NCBI RefSeq assembly: GCF_900323885.1
Contig: NZ_OOHJ01000018.1
Span: 2,963,001-3,027,000, forward strand
DNA: 64,000 bases
Reading direction: 5' to 3'
Source of the DNA: [Actinomadura] parvosata subsp. kistnae
GTDB lineage: Bacteria; Actinomycetota; Actinomycetes; Streptosporangiales; Streptosporangiaceae
Made by a program: the position numbers and the translations under genes. The notes below the pieces were generated by a model. It worked only from the letters and a program-made list of their open reading frames with translations. It had not been told where the DNA came from and made no database searches. Positions 1 through 7,904 of the stretch are shown here, piece by piece (position 1 is the first letter of the stretch; each line of letters begins with the position of its first letter).

Positions 1-612
1 GACGATGGCGAGGCCGGCGCCGCCGGCGAGCATCTCGATGGCGCTGGCCGTCCACACGTTGGGCGGCATGGGGATGCGCGACGACAGGAACGAGCCGATC
101 GACCAGGACACGGAGCCGAGCAGGATGATCACGATGCCGGTGGTGCCGGCGCTCTCGCCGCCGCCGTTCAGTGACAGGGCGGCGACGCCGCCGAAGCCGA
201 CCAGCACGCCCACCAGGGTGAGCATGGCGGGCCGGTCCCTGAACACGAGCCGCAGCACCACGAGCCACAGCGGCACGGAGGCCACGAGCAGGGCGGCCAG
301 GCCGCTGGAGATGTGCTGCTCGGCGACGGCCACCATGCCGTTGCCGCCGGTGAGCAGCAGCAGCCCGACCAGCGCGGCGCCGCCGAGCTGCTTGAGCGTC
401 ATCCTGAAGGGCGCGAGCCTCTTGGTGACGAGGAGGAAGGCGGCGAGCAGCAGGGCGGCCGAGACGAACCGCATGGCGCCGTGGAACAGCGGCGGCATGG
501 TCTCGATGGCGATCCTGATGCCGAGGTACGTCGAGCCCCACACCACGTAGACGATCGCCAGCGCGCCCCAGATCATGAGGGTCCGGCGACTGTCAGCAGT
601 GTTTGCACTCAT
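1..612 (-). CDS. EamA/DMT-family transporter (3' end outside window)
   Basis: The reverse strand from an ATG at 612 reads a very hydrophobic protein (about 204 codons to the window edge) that starts MSANTADSRRTLMIWGALAI and continues with VVWGSTYLGIR, the usual first-helix signature of EamA drug/metabolite exporters. At least six hydrophobic segments are visible before the edge. These proteins normally have ten helices in two EamA repeats and about 300 residues, so about one third is missing. It is divergent from the rhodanese gene at 745. The substrate cannot be read from the sequence. Confidence 0.85.
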   Translation of the reverse strand, partial: MSANTADSRRTLMIWGALAIVYVVWGSTYLGIRIAIETMPPLFHGAMRFVSAALLLAAFLLVTKRLAPFRMTLKQLGGAALVGLLLLTGGNGMVAVAEQHISSGLAALLVASVPLWLVVLRLVFRDRPAMLTLVGVLVGFGGVAALSLNGGGESAGTTGIVIILLGSVSWSIGSFLSSRIPMPPNVWTASAIEMLAGGAGLAIV

Positions 613-744
613 GGCTCATGAACTTACAGGGCGTCCCCGACAAAATGCTCGCGGGTATCAGACTTCGGACAATGGCGGGATATTAGCGATAGGCGGCTTT
701 CACGCCACTGGTGGCTCCATGGCCGCGCCCGGCAGGATCGAGCC

Positions 745-1176
745 ATGTCGAACACCGCCGCCATCGCGCACTTCTCCGCCCGCCTGTCCTTCGAGACCGA
801 CGTCTCCGACGTCGCCGCCGACCTGCTCGCCGGCACCCCCGGCCTGGTCGTCGTCGACTCGCGCAGCCGCGAGAGCTGGGACCAGGGCCACATCGAGGGC
901 GCCGTGCACCTGCCGACCCGGGAGATCGCCGCCAGGGCCGGGGCGATGGTGCCGAAGGACGCGGCGGTCGTGACGTACTGCTGGGGGCCGGGCTGCAACG
1001 GCGCCACCCGCGCGGCGCTGGAGTTCGCCAAGCTCGGCTATCAGGTCAAGGAGATGATCGGCGGGTTCGAGTACTGGGCGCGGGAGGGCTTTCCCGTGGA
1101 GACGGCGTCGGGGGTCTCGCGCCGCCCGGTGGACGCGCTGACGGCGCCGATCTCCGGCGCCGCCTGTGCCTGTTGA
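745..1176 (+). CDS. Rhodanese-like domain protein
   Basis: A 143-residue single-domain protein. Visible rhodanese landmarks are the buried strand ending VVVDSRS (about residues 35-41), SWDQGHIEGAVHLP (about 44-57) and the active-site region TYCWGPGCNGATRAA, with the expected persulfide-carrying cysteine at about residue 79 and a second cysteine at 84. Rhodaneses move sulfane sulfur between donors and acceptors; here the acceptor is unknown. The C-terminus ends in a CAC tail, which could bind metal or be redox active (inference). An AGGA about nine bases upstream supports the ATG start. It is a lone gene, divergent from the EamA transporter. Confidence 0.85.
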   Translation: MSNTAAIAHFSARLSFETDVSDVAADLLAGTPGLVVVDSRSRESWDQGHIEGAVHLPTREIAARAGAMVPKDAAVVTYCWGPGCNGATRAALEFAKLGYQVKEMIGGFEYWAREGFPVETASGVSRRPVDALTAPISGAACAC

Positions 1177-1554
1177 CCGGACGGTGAACGGGGCTCCAGC
1201 GGCTCCACAGCGCCGTACAGCCGTCTTTCCGGCCCCTTGGGGCGCACAAGTCCGCCCGAAACCCGCCAGATCAGTACCACAACGGGGGGCGACTGCTCGA
1301 AATCGCCGCCAATCGACGAGATTCGTTCATCAAGAACGACACCTCGGGGCGGAGGCCGGCGGCGGAAGAATTTGGTGCCCCCGTCCGAATCTCGTCGATC
1401 GGGGGCGTCGGAGAACATACCCCCATCTACACGGGCCAACCAATGAGTTCATGAGAGTCAAGCCGCAAGTTTGCGAACCTGACACCTTCCGTCAAGGCCG
1501 AAGGCATGCCAAGGGGCGGACCCGCTCATGGCGGGCCCGCTCCGTGGCGGCCGC
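1177..1554. other. Convergent intergenic region with two nested inverted repeats
   Basis: This 378-bp gap lies between the 3' ends of the rhodanese gene (+) and the regulator gene (-). No convincing ORF is present. A perfect 14-bp inverted repeat (arms 1312-1325 and 1386-1399) encloses 60 nt. A second stem of seven G/C pairs (1377-1383 with 1400-1406) has the right arm of the first repeat in its loop, so the two folds cannot form together. A GC-rich repeat near 1508-1545 may help terminate the minus-strand gene. The region could hold a small RNA or a complex terminator; no typical U-tract is seen. Confidence 0.5.
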
Positions 1555-2844
1555 TCAGCGCGGCCCGAGCTTCTCCACGATCAGCCGGTAGAGCTGACGC
1601 GGCCGGCCGGGCTGCGGCGTACGGTTCGGCGGAAGCGGCCACGCGAGTCCCTCGTCAACCAACGTGCGCAGCAACCGCCGGGCCGTACGAGGCGTGACCC
1701 CGAGCATCTTGCCGGCGCCCTCGGCATCGACCACGGTGTCGCCGCCTTCGAGCTTGGCCGCCAGTCTGGCCAGCACCTCCACCCCCTTCGGCTTCAGTGC
1801 GGTGGCTCCGGCGGGCGGCATCCGCGGGGCCGGGATGAGTGCCCGCCCCTCGCGGTCGACCGCGAAGCCCTGTGCCTGTTTGCCCGCCTGTGTCCGGGCC
1901 AGCGCGGCCCTGGCGTGCGACTCGGCGTCGTGCGTCGTGCGCCCCATGCCCACACCGACCTCGACCGCCAGCCCCAGCTCGTCCCTGATCCTGGCGGCGA
2001 ACGGCAACACCCTGAACCCGTCGGTGGCCGCCGCGATCGAGCCCCTGGTGGCGGTCACCAGGTAGCTGTGATCGTCGATCGGCCAGACGGTGGCGTTGAT
2101 CCGGTTCGCCTCCTGGACCAGGAGCCGGTGCAGCGACAGCCGCAGCTCGTCGCGCCAGTAGCGCGGCGCGGCCCGGCGTACCGGCTCGCGCAGCGTCGGC
2201 ACCTCCACCAGCACCACGGTGAGCTGCGACTCCTCCAGCCGGTGGTGCGCGCCGAGCAGCGCCGCGGTGTGCAGCGCCGTGCGGACCGCCGCGGAGGTCG
2301 GCCTGATCCTGATGACCGGAACGCCCGCGGTGTGCAGGCGCTCGGCCACCGCGGGCAGGCACGTCAGTGCTCCCGTGGTGGCGCCCTGGCGGGCCAGGCG
2401 TTCGTGGTAGGCCGCGATCGTGCCGGTGGCGCCCGGCTCGTCGCGGCTGTGCACGTCCGCCGCGGGGATGCCGAGGTCGGTGTACGCCTCCTCGACATCG
2501 GCCCTGCTGACCACGTCGATGCTGACCCGCTGGGGGTCCATGCGGGGGTCGAGCGCGGCCTTGGCCAGCGCCGCCACCAGTGCTGCTCCGCCGAGTTGCA
2601 CGTACGTCGCGGGCATCGTCAGCACGCCGGATCGCCTGGCCAGGTCATAGGGGACCGGGCTGGCGAACAGGCATGCGTCGACACCGGGACCGAGCCGCGT
2701 CACCTTGTCGGGCGCCTCCTGCTCGTCGCGGTACGCGGCCGCGACCAGGCGACACGGCAGCGGCGCCGCGGCGTGACCCATCAGCATGACTCGCTCGACC
2801 AGGTCGTGGGGTCCGACCACGCCGATGGTGAGGTCCGGTGTCAT
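1555..2844 (-). CDS. Transcriptional regulator with GGDEF-like middle domain and C-terminal winged helix
   Basis: About 429 residues if it starts at the ATG at 2844 (MTPDLTIGVVGPHDLV); the frame stays open upstream to 2964, but those residues are low in conserved character. The N-terminal third has the alternating hydrophobic pattern of a sensor fold. The middle part (DDHSYLVTATRG, then VEVGVGMGRTTHDAESHAR) resembles degenerate GGDEF-like domains of PucR-type regulators. The C-terminus (GAGKMLGVTPRTARRLLRTL) is a clear helix-turn-helix. The ligand and regulon are unknown. It lies downstream of the MurA gene on the same strand with about 200 bp between, so it probably has its own promoter. Confidence 0.6.
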   Translation of the reverse strand: MTPDLTIGVVGPHDLVERVMLMGHAAAPLPCRLVAAAYRDEQEAPDKVTRLGPGVDACLFASPVPYDLARRSGVLTMPATYVQLGGAALVAALAKAALDPRMDPQRVSIDVVSRADVEEAYTDLGIPAADVHSRDEPGATGTIAAYHERLARQGATTGALTCLPAVAERLHTAGVPVIRIRPTSAAVRTALHTAALLGAHHRLEESQLTVVLVEVPTLREPVRRAAPRYWRDELRLSLHRLLVQEANRINATVWPIDDHSYLVTATRGSIAAATDGFRVLPFAARIRDELGLAVEVGVGMGRTTHDAESHARAALARTQAGKQAQGFAVDREGRALIPAPRMPPAGATALKPKGVEVLARLAAKLEGGDTVVDAEGAGKMLGVTPRTARRLLRTLVDEGLAWPLPPNRTPQPGRPRQLYRLIVEKLGPR

Positions 2845-3045
2845 AGCGCCCGGGCGTGACACTCGGGGAGTTTCTTCGGCCCTCTCGACCAATGTTCGTC
2901 CCATCCTGCCGTCCGTTGCAGTGCTCTCTTTTGGAACGATCGCTCGCGGGGGCCGTAATGTCACGCCCGACTTTTCCGGAAAGCCGTTCTGGTTGACCGC
3001 CCGACATCATGTTTTAGCAGCTCAACGAGGCATTTCTCGCGCTTT

Positions 3046-4311
3046 TTAGCGTTCGGAAATCTCTCGTGTAATGTCCGCCCCGAGAGCGCGCATTCGCGCG
3101 GCGAGATGCGCGTGACCGCGATCGATCAGGTATCCCGAGTCGATCAGGGTCTCGCCTTCGGCCGCGAGGCCGGCGAGCACGAGCGCGATGCCGGAGCGCA
3201 GGTCGTGCGCCGTCACCTGGGCGCCGGTCAGCGGCGTGCGGCCGCGCACGATGGCCCGGCTGCCGTCGACCTCGACGTTCGCGCCCATCTTGTTCAGCTC
3301 GCCGGCCAGCGCGAAGCGGCCGTCGAAGATGCGCTCGTGGATGTAGCTGGTGCCTTCGGCCAGCGCGGCGACCGTCATCATCGGCGACTGCAGGTCGGTG
3401 GCGAAGCCGGGGTAGGTGTCGGTGATGATGTTGATCGGGCGCAGCGGGCCGTCGCAACGGACGTGCAGGACGGCACCCTGGCGGTGGAACTCGACGCCCA
3501 TCTGCTCCAGCTTGTAGCGGACGACCCCGAGGTCGAGGCCGGTGCCGACGAGGCTGACCTCGCCCTTGGTGAGCGCCGCCGCCATGGCGAAGACGCCGGC
3601 GTCGAGGCGGTCGGGCATCACGGTGTGCTCGACGGCGTGCAGCTCCTCGACGCCCTCGACGGTGATGAACCCGGTGCCGCCGCCGCTGATGCGCGCGCCC
3701 ATCTTGGTGAGCATGTCGATGACGTCGAGGACCTCGGGCTCCAGCGCCGCGTTCTCGATCACGGTGGTGCCCTTGGCCAGGGCGGCGGCCATGATCAGGT
3801 TTTCGGTGCCGGTGTGGGAGGGGGTGTCGAGGTAGAGGGTCGCCCCGGTCAGGCCGGACGCCTTGACGTGGATGACGGTCTCGCCCTCGTCCACGATCGC
3901 GCCCAGCCGCTTGTAGCCGAGGTAGTGGAAGTCGAGGTTGCGGCTGCCGAGGTTGCAGCCGCCGACCCCTTCGACGACCGCCTCGCCGAGGCGGTGCAGC
4001 AGCGCGGGGGTGAACAGCACCGACCCGCGGAAGCGCCGCGCGATCTCGGCGGGCAGGACGGGGCTGTTCACCCGGGAGGCGTCGATGACCAGCGTGCGCT
4101 CGGACTCGTGCAGCTCGACGTACGCGCCGACCGCCTCGGCCAGCTCGACCGCGCGGCGGACGTCCTCGATGATCGGCACGTTGCGCAGGACCGTGCGGCC
4201 CTTCGGGGCGAGCAGAGCCGCACCGATCATGGGAAGCACGGCGTTCTTCGCGCCCTGAATGAACGCGGTTCCACGCAGTGCGTTGCCACCGCGCACGCGG
4301 TAACGGACCAT
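3046..4311 (-). CDS. murA: UDP-N-acetylglucosamine 1-carboxyvinyltransferase
   Basis: 421 residues, normal for MurA/EPSP-synthase-fold enzymes. MurA adds enolpyruvate from PEP to UDP-GlcNAc, the first committed step of cytoplasmic peptidoglycan precursor synthesis. The PEP/UDP-binding QGAKNAVLP lies at about residues 19-27, and the loop VGGCNLGSRNLDFHYLG carries the cysteine equivalent to E. coli Cys115, so fosfomycin sensitivity is possible, unlike mycobacterial Asp versions. The start is supported by AAGGAG about eight bases upstream. Many actinomycetes carry two MurA-family genes, so this may be the second copy; no murein gene is adjacent. A short CGCT-AAAA-AGCG hairpin overlaps the stop. 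Confidence 0.9.
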   Translation of the reverse strand: MVRYRVRGGNALRGTAFIQGAKNAVLPMIGAALLAPKGRTVLRNVPIIEDVRRAVELAEAVGAYVELHESERTLVIDASRVNSPVLPAEIARRFRGSVLFTPALLHRLGEAVVEGVGGCNLGSRNLDFHYLGYKRLGAIVDEGETVIHVKASGLTGATLYLDTPSHTGTENLIMAAALAKGTTVIENAALEPEVLDVIDMLTKMGARISGGGTGFITVEGVEELHAVEHTVMPDRLDAGVFAMAAALTKGEVSLVGTGLDLGVVRYKLEQMGVEFHRQGAVLHVRCDGPLRPINIITDTYPGFATDLQSPMMTVAALAEGTSYIHERIFDGRFALAGELNKMGANVEVDGSRAIVRGRTPLTGAQVTAHDLRSGIALVLAGLAAEGETLIDSGYLIDRGHAHLAARMRALGADITREISER

Positions 4312-4389
4312 TCGTGCGGCTCCTTGAATTCAGCGGTGAGGGCTCGATCGGGCCAACAGTAGTCGCTCACACCACATGACCCAGCCGAA

Positions 4390-5226
4390 TCATCCGCTAA
4401 AGGGAGACCCCGTGACGCGCTCATACGCTTCTAGGTATCGCTGCCTGGTGCGCTCGACGACGTGGTCGGGGAGTCGCGGTGGTGGGTTTCCTGAGGATTT
4501 GTCCCATCCGGATTCGGGCGATAGTAGCCAATCGCGTACAAATTGCTTGTCAAAAGAAGGTTGGGACCTTCCGGGCTTCCATTCGTCGGCCGGCCAGAAG
4601 CGCGAGGAGTCGGGCGTCAGCACCTCGTCACCCAGCGTCAGCACGCCGTCGGCATCCCAGCCCAGCTCGATCTTCGTGTCGGCCAGGATGATGCCCCGCT
4701 CGCGGGCGATCTCCGCGCCGCGCGTGTAGACGGCCAGCGTGACGCGCCGCAGCTCCGCCGCGACCTCCGCGCCGACCTCCGCCACGACCTGCTCGTACGA
4801 CATCGGCTCGTCGTGCTGCCCCTGCGGCGCCTTCGTGGACGGCGTGAAGATCGGCTCGGGCAGCCGCGAGCCGTCCTCCAGCCCCTCGGGCAGCCGCACG
4901 CCCGACACCGTGCCGTCGGCGCGGTACTCGTTCAGCCCGCCCCCGGCCAGGTAGCCCCTGGCCACGCACTCGACCTGCACCATCTTCAGCGGCCGGCACA
5001 GCACGCTGCGCGGCTCGTCGCCGGGCGCCACCACGTGGTTGGGCACGACGTCCTTGAGCTGGTCGAACCACCACAGCGACATCTGCGTGAGGATGGCCCC
5101 CTTGTCGGGGATCTCGGGCTCGAGGATGTAGTCGAAGGCCGACATGCGATCGGAGGCGACCATCAGCAGCAGGCCGTCGTCGGTCTCGTAGAGGTCGCGT
5201 ACCTTGCCGGAGTGCAGGTGCTTCAT
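4390..5226 (-). CDS. purC: Phosphoribosylaminoimidazole-succinocarboxamide synthase
   Basis: 278 residues, MKHLHSGKVRDLYETDD onward. The SAICAR synthetase signature is obvious: SGKVRDLYE at the N-terminus, ASDRMSAFDYI at about residues 29-39, and LADTKIELGWD near residue 190. The enzyme joins aspartate to CAIR using ATP, step 8 of de novo IMP synthesis. The start ATG overlaps the purD stop as ATGA (5223-5226), so the two are translationally coupled. The open frame extends further upstream but runs through purD in a different frame and is not coding. Confidence 0.95.
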   Translation of the reverse strand: MKHLHSGKVRDLYETDDGLLLMVASDRMSAFDYILEPEIPDKGAILTQMSLWWFDQLKDVVPNHVVAPGDEPRSVLCRPLKMVQVECVARGYLAGGGLNEYRADGTVSGVRLPEGLEDGSRLPEPIFTPSTKAPQGQHDEPMSYEQVVAEVGAEVAAELRRVTLAVYTRGAEIARERGIILADTKIELGWDADGVLTLGDEVLTPDSSRFWPADEWKPGRSQPSFDKQFVRDWLLSPESGWDKSSGNPPPRLPDHVVERTRQRYLEAYERVTGSPFSG

Positions 5227-6446
5227 CGGGCGATGTCCGTTCGGTGGAAGGAGCCGCGCAGCTTGACGCGGCCCACGAGGTCGTAGGCGGCCCGCCGCGC
5301 GCTGTCCTGGTCGGGGCCGTGGCCGACGACGCTGAGCACCCGCCCGCCGTCGGAGACGACGGCGTCGCCGTCCCTCTTGGTGCCGGCGTGCAGCACGTAC
5401 GCGTTCGGCGTCGGCTCCAGCCCCGTGATCGGGTCGCCCTTGACCGGCGCCGCCGGATAGTTCTCCGCCGCGATCACCACGGTCACGGCCGAGCCGCCCT
5501 TGAACACCGGGTCGAGCCCCAGCTCGCCGGTGGCGGCGGCCATGAGCAGCCCGCCCAGCGGCGTCTCCAGCCGGTCGAGGATCACCTGGGTCTCGGGGTC
5601 GCCGAACCGCGCGTTGAACTCGACGACCTTCGGCCCCTTCGACGTCAGCGCCAGCCCGACGTAGAGCACGCCCTGGTAGGGCAGCCCGCGCCGCGACAGC
5701 TCGCCGATCGTGGGGTGCACGACCTCCCGCATGACCTGCTCGGTCAGCCCGTCGGGCGCCCACGGCAGCGGCGTGTAGGCGCCCATGCCGCCGGTGTTGG
5801 GGCCCTCACCGCCGTCGTAGGCCCGCTTGAAGTCTTGCGCGAGCTGCAGCGGCACCGCCGTGCTGCCGTCGCACAGGGCGAACAGCGACACCTCGGGCCC
5901 GTCGAGGTACTCCTCGATCACCACCCGCTCGCACGCCCGCGCGTGCGCCAGCGCCTGGTCCCGGTCGTCGGTGACGACCACGCCCTTGCCCGCGGCCAGC
6001 CCGTCGTCCTTGACCACGTAGGGCGCCCCGAACTCGTCGAGCGCCGCCGCGGCCTCCTCCTCGGTGACGCAGACCCTGGCCCGCGCGGTGGGGACGTCGG
6101 CCGCCTTCATGACCTCCTTGGCGAACGCCTTGGAGCCCTCGATCATGGCGGCGTCCTTCGACGGCCCGAAGCAGGCGAAGCCGGCCTCGCGCACCGCGTC
6201 GCTCACCCCCGCCACGAGCGGCGCCTCGGGCCCGACGACCACGAGGTCGACGCGGAGCCGGCCGGCCAGCGCGGCCACCTGCCCGGGATCGAGCGGATCG
6301 ACGGCGTGGACGGTCGCGACCTGCTCGATGCCAGGATTGCCTGGCGCACAGTGGAGCTCGCTGACCTGGGGATCGAGGCTGAGTGAACGGCACAGGGCGT
6401 GCTCACGCCCTCCGGAACCAATGACTAGAACGCGCACGCGGTCCAT
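5223..6446 (-). CDS. purD: Phosphoribosylamine-glycine ligase
   Basis: 407 residues from ATG 6446 (MDRVRVLVIGSGGREHAL). GARS is an ATP-grasp enzyme that makes glycinamide ribonucleotide, step 2 of purine synthesis. Visible landmarks: the N-terminal nucleotide-fold motif GSGGREHAL, the ATP-grasp KDDGLAAGKGVVV at about residue 138, the GPNTGGMGAY signature at about residue 227 and EFNARFGDPETQ at about 280. The GTG/ATG codons upstream of 6446 in the same frame would add a non-conserved extension. First gene of a purD-purC operon, divergent from the corA leader. Confidence 0.95.
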   Translation of the reverse strand: MDRVRVLVIGSGGREHALCRSLSLDPQVSELHCAPGNPGIEQVATVHAVDPLDPGQVAALAGRLRVDLVVVGPEAPLVAGVSDAVREAGFACFGPSKDAAMIEGSKAFAKEVMKAADVPTARARVCVTEEEAAAALDEFGAPYVVKDDGLAAGKGVVVTDDRDQALAHARACERVVIEEYLDGPEVSLFALCDGSTAVPLQLAQDFKRAYDGGEGPNTGGMGAYTPLPWAPDGLTEQVMREVVHPTIGELSRRGLPYQGVLYVGLALTSKGPKVVEFNARFGDPETQVILDRLETPLGGLLMAAATGELGLDPVFKGGSAVTVVIAAENYPAAPVKGDPITGLEPTPNAYVLHAGTKRDGDAVVSDGGRVLSVVGHGPDQDSARRAAYDLVGRVKLRGSFHRTDIAR

Positions 6447-6600
6447 TGTCGCAGGCCCGCCGCCTCGGCCTGGCTCAGGTCGCCAGGACACCAACTGCCG
6501 GAATAGGTGAGCAACTTTGTGGAGTTCTACCTGAGCCGAGGCCCTCCTGGCGAGTATCGTCGGTTAGGTTCACCCGCCTGTGGTAGCTTAGGGCGGCTTT

Positions 6601-6765
6601 ATGGCGTCTCGTGTGATTGGAGGTGGTCCGGGATGAATCCTGGTGATCCCAGCAGTACGTGCTCGCCCACGTACGGCCCGCATACCCCCGACCACTCCAA
6701 TCCGGCAGCCTGATCGTGCCTCCACGCCATTTGTGTTGATTGAGGTGACTTCATCGCGCGTGGAG
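6601..6765 (+). promoter_or_regulatory. Structured corA leader RNA with mutually exclusive stems
   Basis: The 348-bp gap before corA holds a dense set of complementary segments. An outer stem pairs 6601-6607 with 6724-6730 (7 bp perfect). Inside it, 6615-6632 pairs with about 6686-6702 (8+5+3 bp with small bulges), and a 7-bp hairpin pairs 6655-6661 with 6668-6674. A downstream hairpin pairs 6720-6727 with 6758-6765 (8 bp perfect) and shares bases 6724-6727 with the outer stem, so only one can form. A 6-bp GC hairpin (6573-6578 with 6591-6596) lies just upstream. Alternative stems in front of a Mg2+ channel gene suggest an attenuation or riboswitch device. It does not match any metal riboswitch consensus I can recall. 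Confidence 0.6.
6633..6713 (+). CDS. Proline-rich leader peptide of corA (candidate)
   Basis: A 26-codon ORF, MNPGDPSSTCSPTYGP followed by HTPDHSNPAA, ends in TGA 81 bp before the corA start. A strong GGAGG ribosome site at 6619-6623 sits nine bases before its ATG. Six of 26 residues are proline, and an Asp-Pro pair occurs at codons 5-6. The ribosome site is itself base-paired in the leader fold with codons near the ORF end (6690-6702). In enterobacteria, Pro/Asp-rich leader peptides (MgtL) sense low Mg2+ through unstable ribosomes; that this peptide works the same way is inference from position and composition. Confidence 0.6.
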   Translation: MNPGDPSSTCSPTYGPHTPDHSNPAA

Positions 6766-6794
6766 CGTCCCTGGTCGGGCGGAAAGGGACTGCC

Positions 6795-7904
6795 ATGCGC
6801 TCGTCCACCCTTTTCCGTCGCATCAACCGTCACACCGTGCCGTCGCGCGCCCCGCACTCGCTCACGAAGCCAGTGCGCGAGGTCTGTGTGCCCCCGGTCG
6901 ATTCCCTCGTAGAGTTCGGCGCGTACGTCCAGGGCAAGAAGGTCTCCGCCCAGGGCATCGAAGAGGCGCTCGGCCTCGTCCGCGCACACAACCAGAGCAA
7001 CTCCGGCGCCAGCGCGTTCGTCTGGGTGGGCCTGCACGAGCCGGCCGCGCCCGAGGTGGAATGGCTCGCGGAGGTCTTCGGCCTGCACCCGCTGGCCGTC
7101 GAGGACGCCGTCAAGGCCCACCAGCGGCCCAAGGTCGAGCGGTACGGCGAGTCGCTGTTCATGGTGCTCAAGACCATCGCCTACCTCGACCACGACGAGC
7201 TGACCGCCACCAGCGAGATCATCGCCACCGGCGAGATCATGGTGTTCCTCGGCGCGGACTTCGTCGTGACGGTGCGCCACGGCAAGCACTGCTCGCTGGC
7301 CGGCGTCCGCGAGCGCCTGGAGGACAAGCCGAAGCTGATGAACAGGGGCCCCACGGGCGTCCTGCACGCGATCTCCGACCACGTGGTCGACCAGTACCTC
7401 CAGGTGGCCGACCTCATGCAGCTGGAGCTCGAAGAGGTCGAGGCGACGGTGTTCGCCGACGTCAGCTCCCGCGACATCAACCGGATCTACCAGCTCAAGC
7501 GCGAGATGCTGGAGATGAAGCGGGCCATCACGCCGCTGCAGTCGCCCATGGCGGCGCTGCCGCAACGCCGCGTCATCCCGTCGGAGATGCGCGACTACTT
7601 CCGCGACGTCGGCGACCACCTGTCGCGGGTGTGCGAGCAGGTCGAGTCCTCCAACGAGCTGTGCAGCTCGATCCTCCAGGCCGCGCTGGCCCGCTCGAAC
7701 GCGCTGGCCAACGAGGACATGCGCAAGATCTCCTCGTGGGTGGCCATCCTGGCCGTGCCGACCATGATCGCCGGGATCTACGGCATGAACTTCGACTTCA
7801 TGCCCGAGACCAAGGCGGTCTGGGGCTATCCGGCGGTGCTGGCCGTGATGGTCACGGTCTGCGTGCTGCTGCACCGGGGCTTCCGCCGCAACGGCTGGCT
7901 CTAG
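6795..7904 (+). CDS. corA: CorA-family magnesium/cobalt transport protein
   Basis: 369 residues. The large N-terminal cytoplasmic domain contains FVWVGLHEP and the family motif HPLAVEDAVKAHQRPKVE at about residues 95-112. A long helical stalk follows, and two C-terminal membrane helices are joined by the pore signature YGMNF at about 329-333, with a positively charged C-terminus (RRNGWL). Length and motif are typical of pentameric CorA Mg2+ channels. AAAGGG seven bases upstream fixes the ATG. The gene sits behind a structured leader with a peptide ORF. Its TAG stop straddles an IS insertion: TA is the target duplication and the final G is the first base of the IS, which leaves the protein unchanged. 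Confidence 0.93.
   Translation: MRSSTLFRRINRHTVPSRAPHSLTKPVREVCVPPVDSLVEFGAYVQGKKVSAQGIEEALGLVRAHNQSNSGASAFVWVGLHEPAAPEVEWLAEVFGLHPLAVEDAVKAHQRPKVERYGESLFMVLKTIAYLDHDELTATSEIIATGEIMVFLGADFVVTVRHGKHCSLAGVRERLEDKPKLMNRGPTGVLHAISDHVVDQYLQVADLMQLELEEVEATVFADVSSRDINRIYQLKREMLEMKRAITPLQSPMAALPQRRVIPSEMRDYFRDVGDHLSRVCEQVESSNELCSSILQAALARSNALANEDMRKISSWVAILAVPTMIAGIYGMNFDFMPETKAVWGYPAVLAVMVTVCVLLHRGFRRNGWL

Noticed and set aside
3106..4362. Plus-strand frame opposite murA
   Set aside because: Asp/Val/His-rich shadow frame; murA on the other strand is clear.
6563..6569. GTTAGGT resembling the 5' end of the M-box Mg2+ riboswitch
   Set aside because: The rest of the M-box core and its closing 3' segment (GCUAAAGCU-like) are not found, so I treat the leader as a different element.
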